A DNA stretch of 64,000 bases from an uncultured Gemmatimonadota bacterium. GTDB lineage: Bacteria; Gemmatimonadota; Gemmatimonadetes; Gemmatimonadales; Gemmatimonadaceae. Both the position numbers and the translations under genes were made by a program. The stretch is taken from NCBI GenBank assembly GCA_902825965.1, contig CADEDA010000001.1:362450-426449 (forward strand). The letters are read 5' to 3'. Under the pieces are notes generated by a model. The model had not been told where the DNA came from and did not search any database. It worked only from the letters and a program-made list of their open reading frames with translations. This document shows, in pieces, positions 33,355-40,680 of this stretch. The stretch's first letter is position 1; each line of letters opens with the position of its first letter.

Positions 33355-34458
33355 TCAGGCCTCGCCCGTCACCTCGCGTTCCACCGCCGCCCGCAGGATG
33401 CTCATGAAGTCCTGCGCGTTGGTGACGACGCCGACCGCCTGATGCGTGCCGCGGTCCTTCAGCTTGCTCACCAGGAACTCGCTCGCGTCCACGCAGATGG
33501 TCGGCAGCTCGACGATCCCGCGCTGCGGGTCCTCGTAGTACGCCGGCAGCATGTTGCCGACCGCGATCGAGTGCAGGGCCGTGGCGATCATGACAGCCAT
33601 GGTGGCGCGCGTCGCGTGGCTGCGCATCGCCTCCTGGGCCGCGACGGCGTCGGTGTGGACGTCGGGCAGCGGCCCATCGTCGCGGATCGAGCCCCCGAGC
33701 ACGAACGGCACCTCCTCCACCACGCAGGCGTGCATGATGCCGCCGGTGATGGTGCCCTGCTGCACCGCCGCCGCGATGGAGCCCGCGCGGCGCACGGCGT
33801 TGATCGCCCGCATGTGCGCCGCGTGGCCGTTGGCCGTGGGTTCGCCTTCGCTGGTCATGCCGAGCGTGGTGCCGACCACCGCCGCCTCGATGTCGTGCAC
33901 CGCCACCGCGTTGCCGGCCAGCAACGCCTGCACGAAGCCGTTGCGGATGAACCAGACGAGGTTGTCGCGGGCGCGTGAATGCACCAGCGCGGGCCCGGCG
34001 ACCCAGAGCACGTACCCACCGCGCCGCTTCTCGTCCACCAGCATGCGCGCGATGGCCTTGTAGTCGATCGGTTTCTCGCGCGAGACCTGGCTCGACATGA
34101 AATGGAAGTCGCCGTGCGCCCCGCCGTCGGCATGGAAGCCGTCGGCGTGCACCAGCACGCCCTCGCTCCCGTCCTCGGCGATGCCGACCACCACGGCGTC
34201 GCCCTGCCGCACGCGTCGGCCTTCGCGCACCCACCAGACCCCCTGCGCGTCGCGCACGAGCACGCCATCCATCCGCGGCTCCCGTGGCATCGTCCACCGC
34301 CCGTCGGCTCCCTTCACATAGGTGGGGAGGTTGGTCGTGGCGAAGAACCCGTCCGGCAGCACGCCGTCGCGTTCGGCCGGCACCGTGCGCGCCGGTGGCG
34401 CGCCGGCGAGCCGCGGGATCGTGAAGTCGGGGGCGACGTAGCGCAGCGTCGGCGTCAT
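33355..34458 (-). CDS. Ornithine cyclodeaminase of the LOR/SDH (TIGR00300/AgrE C-terminal) type
   Basis: The protein is 367 residues. Blocks such as DGFFATTNLPTYV, FHFMSSQVSREKPIDY, GGYVLWVAGPALVHS, AGNAVAVHDIEAAVVGT, LGGSIRDDGPLPDV and LHSIAVGNMLPA match the LOR/SDH-like family found in archaeal ornithine cyclodeaminase and the C-terminal half of cyanobacterial AgrE/ArgZ. These NAD-dependent enzymes convert ornithine to proline and ammonia. They are unrelated to the classical mu-crystallin-type cyclodeaminase. An arginase gene lies seven bases upstream, which supplies ornithine. This is a strong contextual fit. There is no fused arginine dihydrolase domain here. Confidence 0.88.
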   Translation of the reverse strand: MTPTLRYVAPDFTIPRLAGAPPARTVPAERDGVLPDGFFATTNLPTYVKGADGRWTMPREPRMDGVLVRDAQGVWWVREGRRVRQGDAVVVGIAEDGSEGVLVHADGFHADGGAHGDFHFMSSQVSREKPIDYKAIARMLVDEKRRGGYVLWVAGPALVHSRARDNLVWFIRNGFVQALLAGNAVAVHDIEAAVVGTTLGMTSEGEPTANGHAAHMRAINAVRRAGSIAAAVQQGTITGGIMHACVVEEVPFVLGGSIRDDGPLPDVHTDAVAAQEAMRSHATRATMAVMIATALHSIAVGNMLPAYYEDPQRGIVELPTICVDASEFLVSKLKDRGTHQAVGVVTNAQDFMSILRAAVEREVTGEA

Positions 34459-34465
34459 GGGCGGC

Positions 34466-35377
34466 TCAGAGGATGCGCTTGCCGAGCGCGCTGAGGATGA
34501 GCTCGCAGGCGATCTCCGCCGTGCGATTGCGCTCGTCGAGCACGGGGTTCACTTCGACGAGATCCAGGCCGACCAGCTTGCCGGTATCGGCGAGCATCTC
34601 CATGGCGAGGTGCGCCTCGCGGTACGTCATGCCGCCGGGCACGGCCGTGCCGACGCCCGGTGCCTCGTCGGGATCGATCACGTCCATGTCGAACGACACC
34701 CAGATGCCGCCGGTGCCGCGGGTCGCGACGGCGATGGCCTCTTCCATCACCATGCGGACACCGCGCTCGTCGAGGGCGCGCATGGTGAAGGCGGAGAGTC
34801 CCCACTTCCGGATGTGCGTGCGCTCGGGCTGGTCGAGGTCCCGGAGCCCCACCAGCGCCACGTCACTCGGCTTGAGCGCCGGCTGGTCGCCCGCGATGGA
34901 CGCCATGGCCTTGTCACCGTTCCCGAGCAGGGCGGCCAGCGGCATGCCGTGGACGTTGCCCGAGCGGGAACTCGCGGGGGTGTTGAGGTCGCCGTGGGCA
35001 TCGACCCAGATGACGCCGAGGCGCTCGCCCTTGGACGCGAGATGCGCGGCTGCACCGGCGATCGAACCCGCGGCGAGGGCATGGTCGCCGCCGAGCACCA
35101 CGGGGATCTGGCCCGCCGCGAGGGCGGCACGCGTGCGCGTGGCCACATCGACGCAGACCTCGGTGATCGCGCCGAGGTAGCGGGCGCCGCGCTGCGCCCC
35201 CTTGGCCGCGTCCTCGCGGAACGGCACGGCCACGTTGCCCACATCCTCGACGCTGTGGCCGAGCTTCTCGATGCGGTCACGCAGGTCGGTGTAGCGGACC
35301 GCGGAAGGACCCATGTCGACGCCACGGCGCGAGGCGCCGAGGTCCATGGGGACGCCGATGATGCGGACGGAAGTCAT
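34466..35377 (-). CDS. rocF: Arginase (binuclear manganese)
   Basis: The protein is 303 residues. The two-metal site is complete: H99 in GGDHA, D126/H128/D130 in DAHGD, and D230/D232 in SFDMDVIDP. The family converts arginine to ornithine and urea. Length and the SxDMDVxDPxxAPGxGTxVxGG stretch favour arginase over agmatinase or formiminoglutamase. The ornithine cyclodeaminase gene follows by seven bases and an SSS transporter gene precedes by 68 bases on the same strand. Together they describe arginine breakdown to proline. A TAGGCT hexamer lies seven bases before the ATG and may be a separate promoter. Confidence 0.94.
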   Translation of the reverse strand: MTSVRIIGVPMDLGASRRGVDMGPSAVRYTDLRDRIEKLGHSVEDVGNVAVPFREDAAKGAQRGARYLGAITEVCVDVATRTRAALAAGQIPVVLGGDHALAAGSIAGAAAHLASKGERLGVIWVDAHGDLNTPASSRSGNVHGMPLAALLGNGDKAMASIAGDQPALKPSDVALVGLRDLDQPERTHIRKWGLSAFTMRALDERGVRMVMEEAIAVATRGTGGIWVSFDMDVIDPDEAPGVGTAVPGGMTYREAHLAMEMLADTGKLVGLDLVEVNPVLDERNRTAEIACELILSALGKRIL

Positions 35378-35445
35378 GTGGGGGAGCCTATCAGGCGCGC
35401 CGCCAACGGGAAGGGCCGCGCATCGTCATGCACGGGATGCACGCG

Positions 35446-37146
35446 CTATGCGCGCGGGCCGGCATATCCTTCCAGCGTCCGGGCACGCCCGACGCTGACG
35501 ATGAGGCCCACGGCGACCACCACGACGGCGCCGATGACGTTGTGCCAGAGGAACGCGATGCTGGGGACGCGCCAGCTGATGAGGCCGACGGTGGTCATGC
35601 CGGCGAGCAGGCCGATGAAGGCACCGGGCGCGCGGGCGCGCGGGATCATCGCCAGCAGGAAGACGCCGAGGATCGACCCATAGAAGAACGAGCCGAACCG
35701 GTTGACGACCTCGATCAACGAGCCCAGCGTGGCCGCGTAGGTGGCGACGCCGCAGGCGAACAGTCCCCAGAGCGCGGTCGCCCACTTGGAGACGCTGAGG
35801 TAGTGGGCGTCACTGCCGTCGGCCTTCACGCGCCGCTGGTAGAAGTCCACCACGGTCGCGGTGGAGAGCGAGTTCAGCTCCGCGGCGATGCTCGACATCG
35901 CCGCGGCGAGCACGGCGGCGAGGAAGAGTCCGGCGAATCCCAGCGGCAGGTGGTCGAGCACGAAGCGCGGGATGATGTAGTTGACGTCGCGCGAGGATTG
36001 CCCGGTGACGCGGCCCGCCGCCTTGAGCGCCTCGGCACGGACCACCCCGACCGCGGCGTCGCGGGCCCGGTACGCCTCGAGCGCGGCCGACGTCGCCTGC
36101 GCGTCGCCACCGGCGCGGGTGAGGGCCGCCGTGCGGGCGGCCTCCTCGCGGGCGGCCACCGCCACGTCGTAGCGCTGCGTGAGCTCGGCGTGCACCGCAG
36201 GCTCCGCCACCTGCACCGCCCGGTCGTGCGTCGGGTTGTAGAGCATCGGCGCCGGTTCGAACAGGTAGAACAGGAACACCAGCACGCCGACGAGCAGGAT
36301 CGCGGCCTGCAGCGGGATCTTCCAGTATGCACTCATCAACAGCGAACTGCGGGCCTCGTCGACCGACTTCGCCGTGAGGTACCGCTGCACCTGGCTCTGG
36401 TCGGTGCCGAAGTAGCTCAGCATGAGGAACGTGCCGCCGATGATGCCCGACCAGAACGTGTACTGGTTGGAGAGGCTGAACGAGAAGTCGAAGACCTGCA
36501 GCCGGCCCGTGGCCCCGGCCAGCGCAAGGGCGTCGTCGAGCGGCACGGGCATGCGCAGGATCAGGACCACGATGATCGCGGCCATCGTGCCGACGATCAC
36601 GACCATCTGCTTCACATCCGCCCAGGTGACGGCCTGCACGCCACCCAGCACGGTGTAGATCACCGTGGGCACGCCGATCAGCGCCACGCAGGCGCTGAGG
36701 GACCAGCCGAAGATGGCCGACAGCACCACGGCCGGGGCCGAGATGATGGCGCCGCAGGACATGCCCCGCGACAGCAGGAAGAGCAGGCTCGTGAGCGTGC
36801 GGGTCCGTGCGTCGAAGCGGCGCTCGAGGAACTCGTAGGCGGTGTACACCTTGGCACCGTGCAGGAACGGCACCAGCGTCACGCCGAGGATCACCATCGC
36901 GATCGGCAGCCCGAAGTAGAACTGCACGAACCGGAGGCCGTCGGTGGCGCCCTGCCCCGTGGTGCCGATCAGTGTCACCGCCGAGAGCTGCGTCGCCATC
37001 ACCGAGAGACCCACCGCCCACCAGGGCAGAGAGCGGTTGGCGAGGAAGTAGCCTTCGATGTTGGTGGTGCCCTTGGTGCGCCGCAGCCCGTCCCAGACCA
37101 CGAAGACGAGATACAGGCCGACGATCACCCAGTTGAGCCAGTGCAT
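35446..37146 (-). CDS. Sodium:solute symporter (SSS family)
   Basis: The protein is 566 residues with about thirteen membrane segments. Early landmarks are YFLANRSLPWWAVGLSVMATQLSAVTLIG, read in parts, and the later GTDQSQVQRYLTAKSVDEAR, both typical of the SGLT/SSS family and its sodium sites. A roughly 90-residue soluble insert (about 310-400), rich in Ala and charged residues, lies between two membrane segments. The family imports sugars, amino acids or acids with Na+. Its place ahead of arginase suggests an amino acid or related nitrogen compound, but this is inference. A 32-residue peptide gene ends six bases upstream. Confidence 0.88.
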   Translation of the reverse strand: MHWLNWVIVGLYLVFVVWDGLRRTKGTTNIEGYFLANRSLPWWAVGLSVMATQLSAVTLIGTTGQGATDGLRFVQFYFGLPIAMVILGVTLVPFLHGAKVYTAYEFLERRFDARTRTLTSLLFLLSRGMSCGAIISAPAVVLSAIFGWSLSACVALIGVPTVIYTVLGGVQAVTWADVKQMVVIVGTMAAIIVVLILRMPVPLDDALALAGATGRLQVFDFSFSLSNQYTFWSGIIGGTFLMLSYFGTDQSQVQRYLTAKSVDEARSSLLMSAYWKIPLQAAILLVGVLVFLFYLFEPAPMLYNPTHDRAVQVAEPAVHAELTQRYDVAVAAREEAARTAALTRAGGDAQATSAALEAYRARDAAVGVVRAEALKAAGRVTGQSSRDVNYIIPRFVLDHLPLGFAGLFLAAVLAAAMSSIAAELNSLSTATVVDFYQRRVKADGSDAHYLSVSKWATALWGLFACGVATYAATLGSLIEVVNRFGSFFYGSILGVFLLAMIPRARAPGAFIGLLAGMTTVGLISWRVPSIAFLWHNVIGAVVVVAVGLIVSVGRARTLEGYAGPRA

Positions 37147-37152
37147 CCGCGG

Positions 37153-37251
37153 TCAGCGCGCGTAGCGCAGCTGAAGCAACCAGAGGAGTCCCAGCGTAAT
37201 GACCTGGATGGTCAGCACGCGGACGAGGGTCTGGCGGACGCGGAGCGACAT
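37153..37251 (-). CDS. 32-residue single-span membrane peptide ahead of the SSS symporter
   Basis: The ATG at 37251 opens a 32-codon frame (MSLRVRQTLVRVL, then TIQVITLGLLWLLQL, ending RYAR) that stops six bases before the symporter start. It has a basic N-terminus, one hydrophobic span of about 17 residues and a basic C-terminal end, so it can sit in the membrane. The spacing implies coupled translation. Small accessory proteins are known beside other SSS transporters. A TAGTCT hexamer six bases before the ATG would give a leaderless mRNA. It is too short for family assignment; a role as subunit, leader or regulator is inferred. Confidence 0.6.
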   Translation of the reverse strand: MSLRVRQTLVRVLTIQVITLGLLWLLQLRYAR

Positions 37252-37257
37252 GGCTTA

Positions 37258-37263
37258 AGACTA
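37258..37263 (-). promoter_or_regulatory. Candidate -10 element (TAGTCT) for the arginine operon
   Basis: On the minus strand TAGTCT ends six bases before the ATG of the 32-residue peptide, so transcription would begin at the start codon. There is no Shine-Dalgarno sequence. It is the only candidate in the gap before the divergent DUF456 gene. Confidence 0.4.
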
Positions 37264-37334
37264 CCGATGCGGGATGGGCGACGGGAGATGCGCGGGCCCG
37301 ATCCTGTCCACTCGCTCACCTCAGCACCGCACCC

Positions 37335-37835
37335 GTGGCACCACTCCTGCTCGCCCTCGCGGCACTCGTCACGCTGCCGCTCAATGCCCTCGGCCTGCCG
37401 GGCACCTGGGTGTTCCTCGCCGGCGCGTCGCTGTGGAAGACGCTCGATGCCGACTGCCCGATCGCCTGGTGGGCGCTCGGCATCGGCTTCGCGCTCGCGC
37501 TGGTGGCGGAACTGCTCGAGTGGACGCTCTCGTCCCGGTTCACCACGAAGTACGGCGGCTCGTCCCGGGCAGGCTGGGGCGCGTTGCTCGGCGGCATCGT
37601 GGGGGCCGTGGTCGGCGTGCCGGTGCCCATCCTCGGCTCGCTGGTGGGGTCGTTCGTGGGCGCGTTCGTCGGGGCGCTGGTAGCGGAGTACTCCGTGCGC
37701 CCCGACGAGTCGCATGCGGGCCGCGTGGCCTGGGGCGCACTGGTGGGACGCGTCGTCGCCGCGGCGATGAAGGTGGGCCTCGGGTTCGTCGTCGCCGTCT
37801 TGGTGGTCGCGTCCACGCTCTTCACGTCGCGCTAG
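37335..37835 (+). CDS. DUF456 family membrane protein
   Basis: The protein is 166 residues starting at a GTG, almost wholly hydrophobic. It shows LPGTWVFLAGA near residue 21, a long glycine-rich stretch with G-x3-G repeats (GALLGGIVGAVVGVPVPI and SFVGAFVGALVAEY) and a conserved acidic residue in LVAEYSV. These are typical of DUF456, whose Gly-zipper helices suggest an oligomeric membrane protein. The family's function is unknown. It converges with the cardiolipin synthase gene 14 bases downstream. Confidence 0.85.
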   Translation: MAPLLLALAALVTLPLNALGLPGTWVFLAGASLWKTLDADCPIAWWALGIGFALALVAELLEWTLSSRFTTKYGGSSRAGWGALLGGIVGAVVGVPVPILGSLVGSFVGAFVGALVAEYSVRPDESHAGRVAWGALVGRVVAAAMKVGLGFVVAVLVVASTLFTSR

Positions 37836-37849
37836 CGGCGGCGCGGCGT

Positions 37850-39307
37850 TCAGAGGTAGGGCGAGAGCAGGCGCGCGAGCCCGTCGCGCACCTTCACGGG
37901 GAAGGCGCGCGCGTCCGCGTCCTCGAGCGTGTACCGACGGCTCTCCGCGATGCGCGCCATGATGTGGTCGTCGAGCGTGGCCGCGCAGCTCGTGCAGTAC
38001 GTCTCCACGTCCAGTTCGAAGTTGAGCCGCAGGCTGCGCGGATCCCAGTTGGTGGAGCCGAACAGCGCCCACCGCCGGTCGATGACCATGAGCTTGGAAT
38101 GGTCGAACGGCGCGGGCGACAGGTACACGCGGCAGCCGGGGCGCAGCACCTGCCAGAGCTGGGCGCTGGCCGCCCACTGCACCACGGGGATGTTGACGCG
38201 TGACGGCAGGACGATCTCGACGCGCACACCGCGCAACGCCGCGACACCGAGCGCAGCGACCATCCCCTGGTCCGGCAGGAAGTACGGCGTCACGATGCGC
38301 ACCGACTGCCGGGCCTGCGCCAGGGCGCCCAGGATGACCGTGCGCAGGATCTCGAGGTCGCCGTCGGGGCCGTCGGAGATCACCCGCGCCGTGGTGCTGC
38401 CCACCTCCGGCAGCGTCGGGAACCACTGGGGGCCGTCCAGCACCTCCCGCGTGGTGAACTGCCAGTCCTCGGCGAAGCTCTCCTGGACCTGCCCGACGAG
38501 CGGGCCCTCGATGCGGAAGTGGATGTCGCGCACGCGCCGAGGAGGATGGTCCGCGTGGATGTTGCGCGCCTGGATGTTCATGCCGCCGGTGAACGCCACG
38601 CGCCCATCGACCGTGAGGATCTTGCGGTGGTTGCGCAGGTTGAAGAACGCGAGCCCGGCCTGGTGCACACGCGGGAGGAAGAGCGCGACGGGCACTCCGG
38701 CGCGACGCAGCGCCTTGTGCACCGGTGGATAGGTGTAGCGCGCACCGAAGCCGTCCACGAGCACGCGCACCTCGACGCCGCGCTGCACCGCAGCAGCCAG
38801 CGCCGCGACGAACGGGCGCCCGGCCGCGTCGTCGCCGAAGATGTAGCTCGAGAGGGCGATCGACTTCCGGGCGGCAGCGATCGCGGCGAGCATGGCAGGG
38901 TACGCCTCGTCGCCGTTGTGCAGCGGATCGATCCGGTTCCCCGTCAGCAGCGGTCGCCCAGACAACTGCTCGCCGAGCCGCGCCATGGGTTGGAGGTCGG
39001 CGTGGACGGCCGAGACGGTGCCTTCCCGCGCGATGCTGAGTGCCTGCGGCGTGGAGAGGAGCAGTCGCCGCCGCGCCCGGTGCAGCTGATTCGCGCGCCG
39101 CTGGATGCGGTTGAGCCCGAACACGGCGTAGAGCAGCGTACCGACGCCCGGGACCAGCCAGATGAGGCCCACCCAGCCGATCGCGGCGCGCACGTCGCGC
39201 TTGCGCGTGACGACGTGCGCCGTGGCCGCCACGCTCAAGGCGACCACGAAGGCGCCGAAGGCGTAGGGCCACCAGAAGGGGAGGGCGTCGAGGGCGAAGG
39301 CGCGCAT
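37850..39307 (-). CDS. cls: Cardiolipin synthase, phospholipase D type
   Basis: The protein is 485 residues. Two N-terminal membrane segments (about 10-30 and 42-63) lead into two phospholipase-D domains. The HKD motifs are HRKILTVDGRVAFTGG near 227 and HSKLMVIDRRWALFGSTN near 405, each with His, Lys and Asp. This is the usual layout of bacterial ClsA/ClsB enzymes, which join two phosphatidylglycerol molecules at the membrane. Length matches the family. A TAGATT hexamer on the minus strand (39332-39337) lies 24 bases before the ATG. Confidence 0.93.
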   Translation of the reverse strand: MRAFALDALPFWWPYAFGAFVVALSVAATAHVVTRKRDVRAAIGWVGLIWLVPGVGTLLYAVFGLNRIQRRANQLHRARRRLLLSTPQALSIAREGTVSAVHADLQPMARLGEQLSGRPLLTGNRIDPLHNGDEAYPAMLAAIAAARKSIALSSYIFGDDAAGRPFVAALAAAVQRGVEVRVLVDGFGARYTYPPVHKALRRAGVPVALFLPRVHQAGLAFFNLRNHRKILTVDGRVAFTGGMNIQARNIHADHPPRRVRDIHFRIEGPLVGQVQESFAEDWQFTTREVLDGPQWFPTLPEVGSTTARVISDGPDGDLEILRTVILGALAQARQSVRIVTPYFLPDQGMVAALGVAALRGVRVEIVLPSRVNIPVVQWAASAQLWQVLRPGCRVYLSPAPFDHSKLMVIDRRWALFGSTNWDPRSLRLNFELDVETYCTSCAATLDDHIMARIAESRRYTLEDADARAFPVKVRDGLARLLSPYL

Positions 39308-39331
39308 CGCGGACCGGGGAGAGGTCGTGGG

Positions 39332-39337
39332 AATCTA
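39332..39337 (-). promoter_or_regulatory. Candidate -10 element (TAGATT) for cls
   Basis: Read on the minus strand, TAGATT lies 24 bases before the cls ATG. The hexamer equals the one before the third DUF4097-like gene. Upstream of it stands a 10-bp tandem repeat rather than a visible -35. Confidence 0.35.
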
Positions 39338-39360
39338 CCCCCGGGGCGCGGGCGGAACCG

Positions 39361-39400
39361 CCCGACACCGCCCGACACCGCCCGACACCGCCCGACACCG
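39361..39400. repeat. 10-bp tandem repeat, four perfect copies plus degenerate ones
   Basis: Four uninterrupted copies of CCCGACACCG are followed by two imperfect copies up to about 39420. There are no spacers, so this is not a CRISPR array. It lies between the divergent cls gene and a lipoprotein gene, upstream of both promoters. Confidence 0.9.
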
Positions 39401-39465
39401 CTCGGCGCCGCCGGGCACCGCCCGCGGAGCGCCGCGCGAGACCGGAGCGGGACGTCAGTCGTCGT

Positions 39466-39471
39466 TATCTT
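39466..39471 (+). promoter_or_regulatory. Candidate -10 element (TATCTT) for the lipoprotein gene
   Basis: TATCTT, identical to the hexamer before matB, lies 44 bases before the ATG at 39516. It would give a leader of about 38 bases. No good -35 is visible, but the same sequence recurs before several genes here. Confidence 0.4.
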
Positions 39472-39515
39472 GATTGGGCGGACCCACATCACGTCCCCGC
39501 TACGGACCCACGCCT

Positions 39516-40001
39516 ATGCCTCTCCACGCCCGCCGCCTCGCCCACGCGTTGTTGGCCGTTCTCCTGGTCGCCGCCTGCGATGACCGGAGTTCCGTCGTGC
39601 CGACCGGACCCCAGCCCCGGCCACTCGGTGAGGGAGTCTGGTACCTGAACACCGTCGACGACTCCGCCCTGGGTTCGGTCGTGGCCTCGCGGTTCGTGGG
39701 CGCGGCCGAGGAGACGGCCGTGATCGACTCGGGCCGCCTGACCGTCAACGCCGCAGGCTCGTACGAGCAGCGGTACTGGATCCGGTACTTCATCACCGGC
39801 GCCCTGGATCGGTCGGACGTCGTGATCGACGCGGGCGAGTGGGTGCAAAGTGCGTTCGGCTACACCTTCGTGTCGCAGATCCGCAGCCGCACGTTCGAGA
39901 TCCGCGTGCAGGCCGACAATCGGATCACGTCGCGCGAGCCGTTCGTGTTCTACGCGAACGCGCCGCTCACGGAAGGCGGGTACCGCCGCACGCGTCCGTA
40001 G
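39516..40001 (+). CDS. Lipoprotein of unknown function
   Basis: The protein is 161 residues from the ATG at 39516. The N-terminus has a basic start, a hydrophobic core (LAHALLAVLLVAAC) and a lipobox cysteine near residue 20, followed by two Asp that could favour inner-membrane retention if a +2 rule applies. The mature part has alternating strands (VWYLNTVDDSALGSVV, SYEQRYWIRYFITGAL), suggesting a small beta fold like a lipocalin-type or Ig-like domain. I recognise no family. A possible hairpin covers its stop codon. Confidence 0.72.
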   Translation: MPLHARRLAHALLAVLLVAACDDRSSVVPTGPQPRPLGEGVWYLNTVDDSALGSVVASRFVGAAEETAVIDSGRLTVNAAGSYEQRYWIRYFITGALDRSDVVIDAGEWVQSAFGYTFVSQIRSRTFEIRVQADNRITSREPFVFYANAPLTEGGYRRTRP

Positions 40002-40031
40002 GGGCCGCACGCGCCGGGGGGTGCGGACGCG
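39991..40031 (+). terminator. Possible hairpin at the end of the lipoprotein gene
   Basis: An 8-bp outer stem (39991-39998 with 40024-40031) overlaps an alternative 6-bp stem (40005-40010 with 40021-40026), so only one can form at a time. It covers the stop codon. No T-tract follows; weaker than the other hairpins here. Confidence 0.3.
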
Positions 40032-40164
40032 TCCCGTGACGGACGCCGTGGCCGCGGCAACCCTTTCTTGACGCGAGGCGTACAAAGGGAGGTTCCGACC
40101 GCGTTGCGGGATCGGGACCCGGACGCGAAGTTGGTCCGGTCCTCTCTCTGGAGACGCACCGCCC

Positions 40165-40680
40165 ATGAAGGTCACCTTCTCGGTCAACGGGACGAATCGC
40201 ACGGTCGACGTCCCGGCCGACATGCCCCTGCTGTGGATCCTGCGGGATACCCTCGACCTCAAGGGCACCAAGTACGGCTGCGGTGAGTCGCTGTGCGGTG
40301 CCTGCACGGTGCACATCAACGGCGCGGCGACCCGCGCCTGCCAGGTCCCGGCCAGCGCGCTCAATGGCCGCAAGGTCGTCACCATCGAAGGGCTCTCGGC
40401 CGACGCCTCGCACCCGCTGCAGCGCGCCTGGCAGGAGCTCGACGTGCCGCAGTGCGGCTACTGCCAGGCCGGCCAGATCATGCAGGCCGCCGAACTCCTC
40501 GCCAACAATCCCAAGCCCACCGACGAGGACATCGACGCGGCGATGTACGGCAACCTCTGCCGCTGCGCGACCTACCATCGGATCCGCGAAGGCATCCACC
40601 GCGCGGCGCAGATCGCGGCCAACCCGCGCGCCGCCAGCCGCACGCGCGACGACGACGCTGCCGCGCAGGGGGCCTCATGA
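40165..40680 (+). CDS. Molybdo-hydroxylase small subunit with two [2Fe-2S] centres (IorA-like)
   Basis: The protein is 171 residues. The N-terminal plant-ferredoxin-like domain has C-x4-C-x2-C plus a distal C ([13 protein letters not shown] ... TRAC); the C-terminal helical domain has C-x2-C and C-x-C (QCGYCQAGQ ... NLCRC). All eight cluster cysteines are present. This is the electron-transfer subunit of xanthine-oxidase-family enzymes, closest in size and layout to isoquinoline 1-oxidoreductase alpha subunit. A tail of about 20 residues rich in Ala and Arg is not typical. The stop overlaps the next start as ATGA. Confidence 0.93.
   Translation: MKVTFSVNGTNRTVDVPADMPLLWILRDTLDLKGTKYGCGESLCGACTVHINGAATRACQVPASALNGRKVVTIEGLSADASHPLQRAWQELDVPQCGYCQAGQIMQAAELLANNPKPTDEDIDAAMYGNLCRCATYHRIREGIHRAAQIAANPRAASRTRDDDAAAQGAS

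Noticed and set aside
39361..39420. CRISPR array
   Set aside because: The repeat unit is 10 bp and copies abut directly, with no spacers. The same applies to the repeat at 63935.
40061..40096. Classical sigma70 promoter with TTGACG before the IorA-like gene
   Set aside because: A TTGACG occurs at 40068, but nothing like a -10 hexamer is found 16-18 bases later; the nearby TACAAA is only seven bases away.
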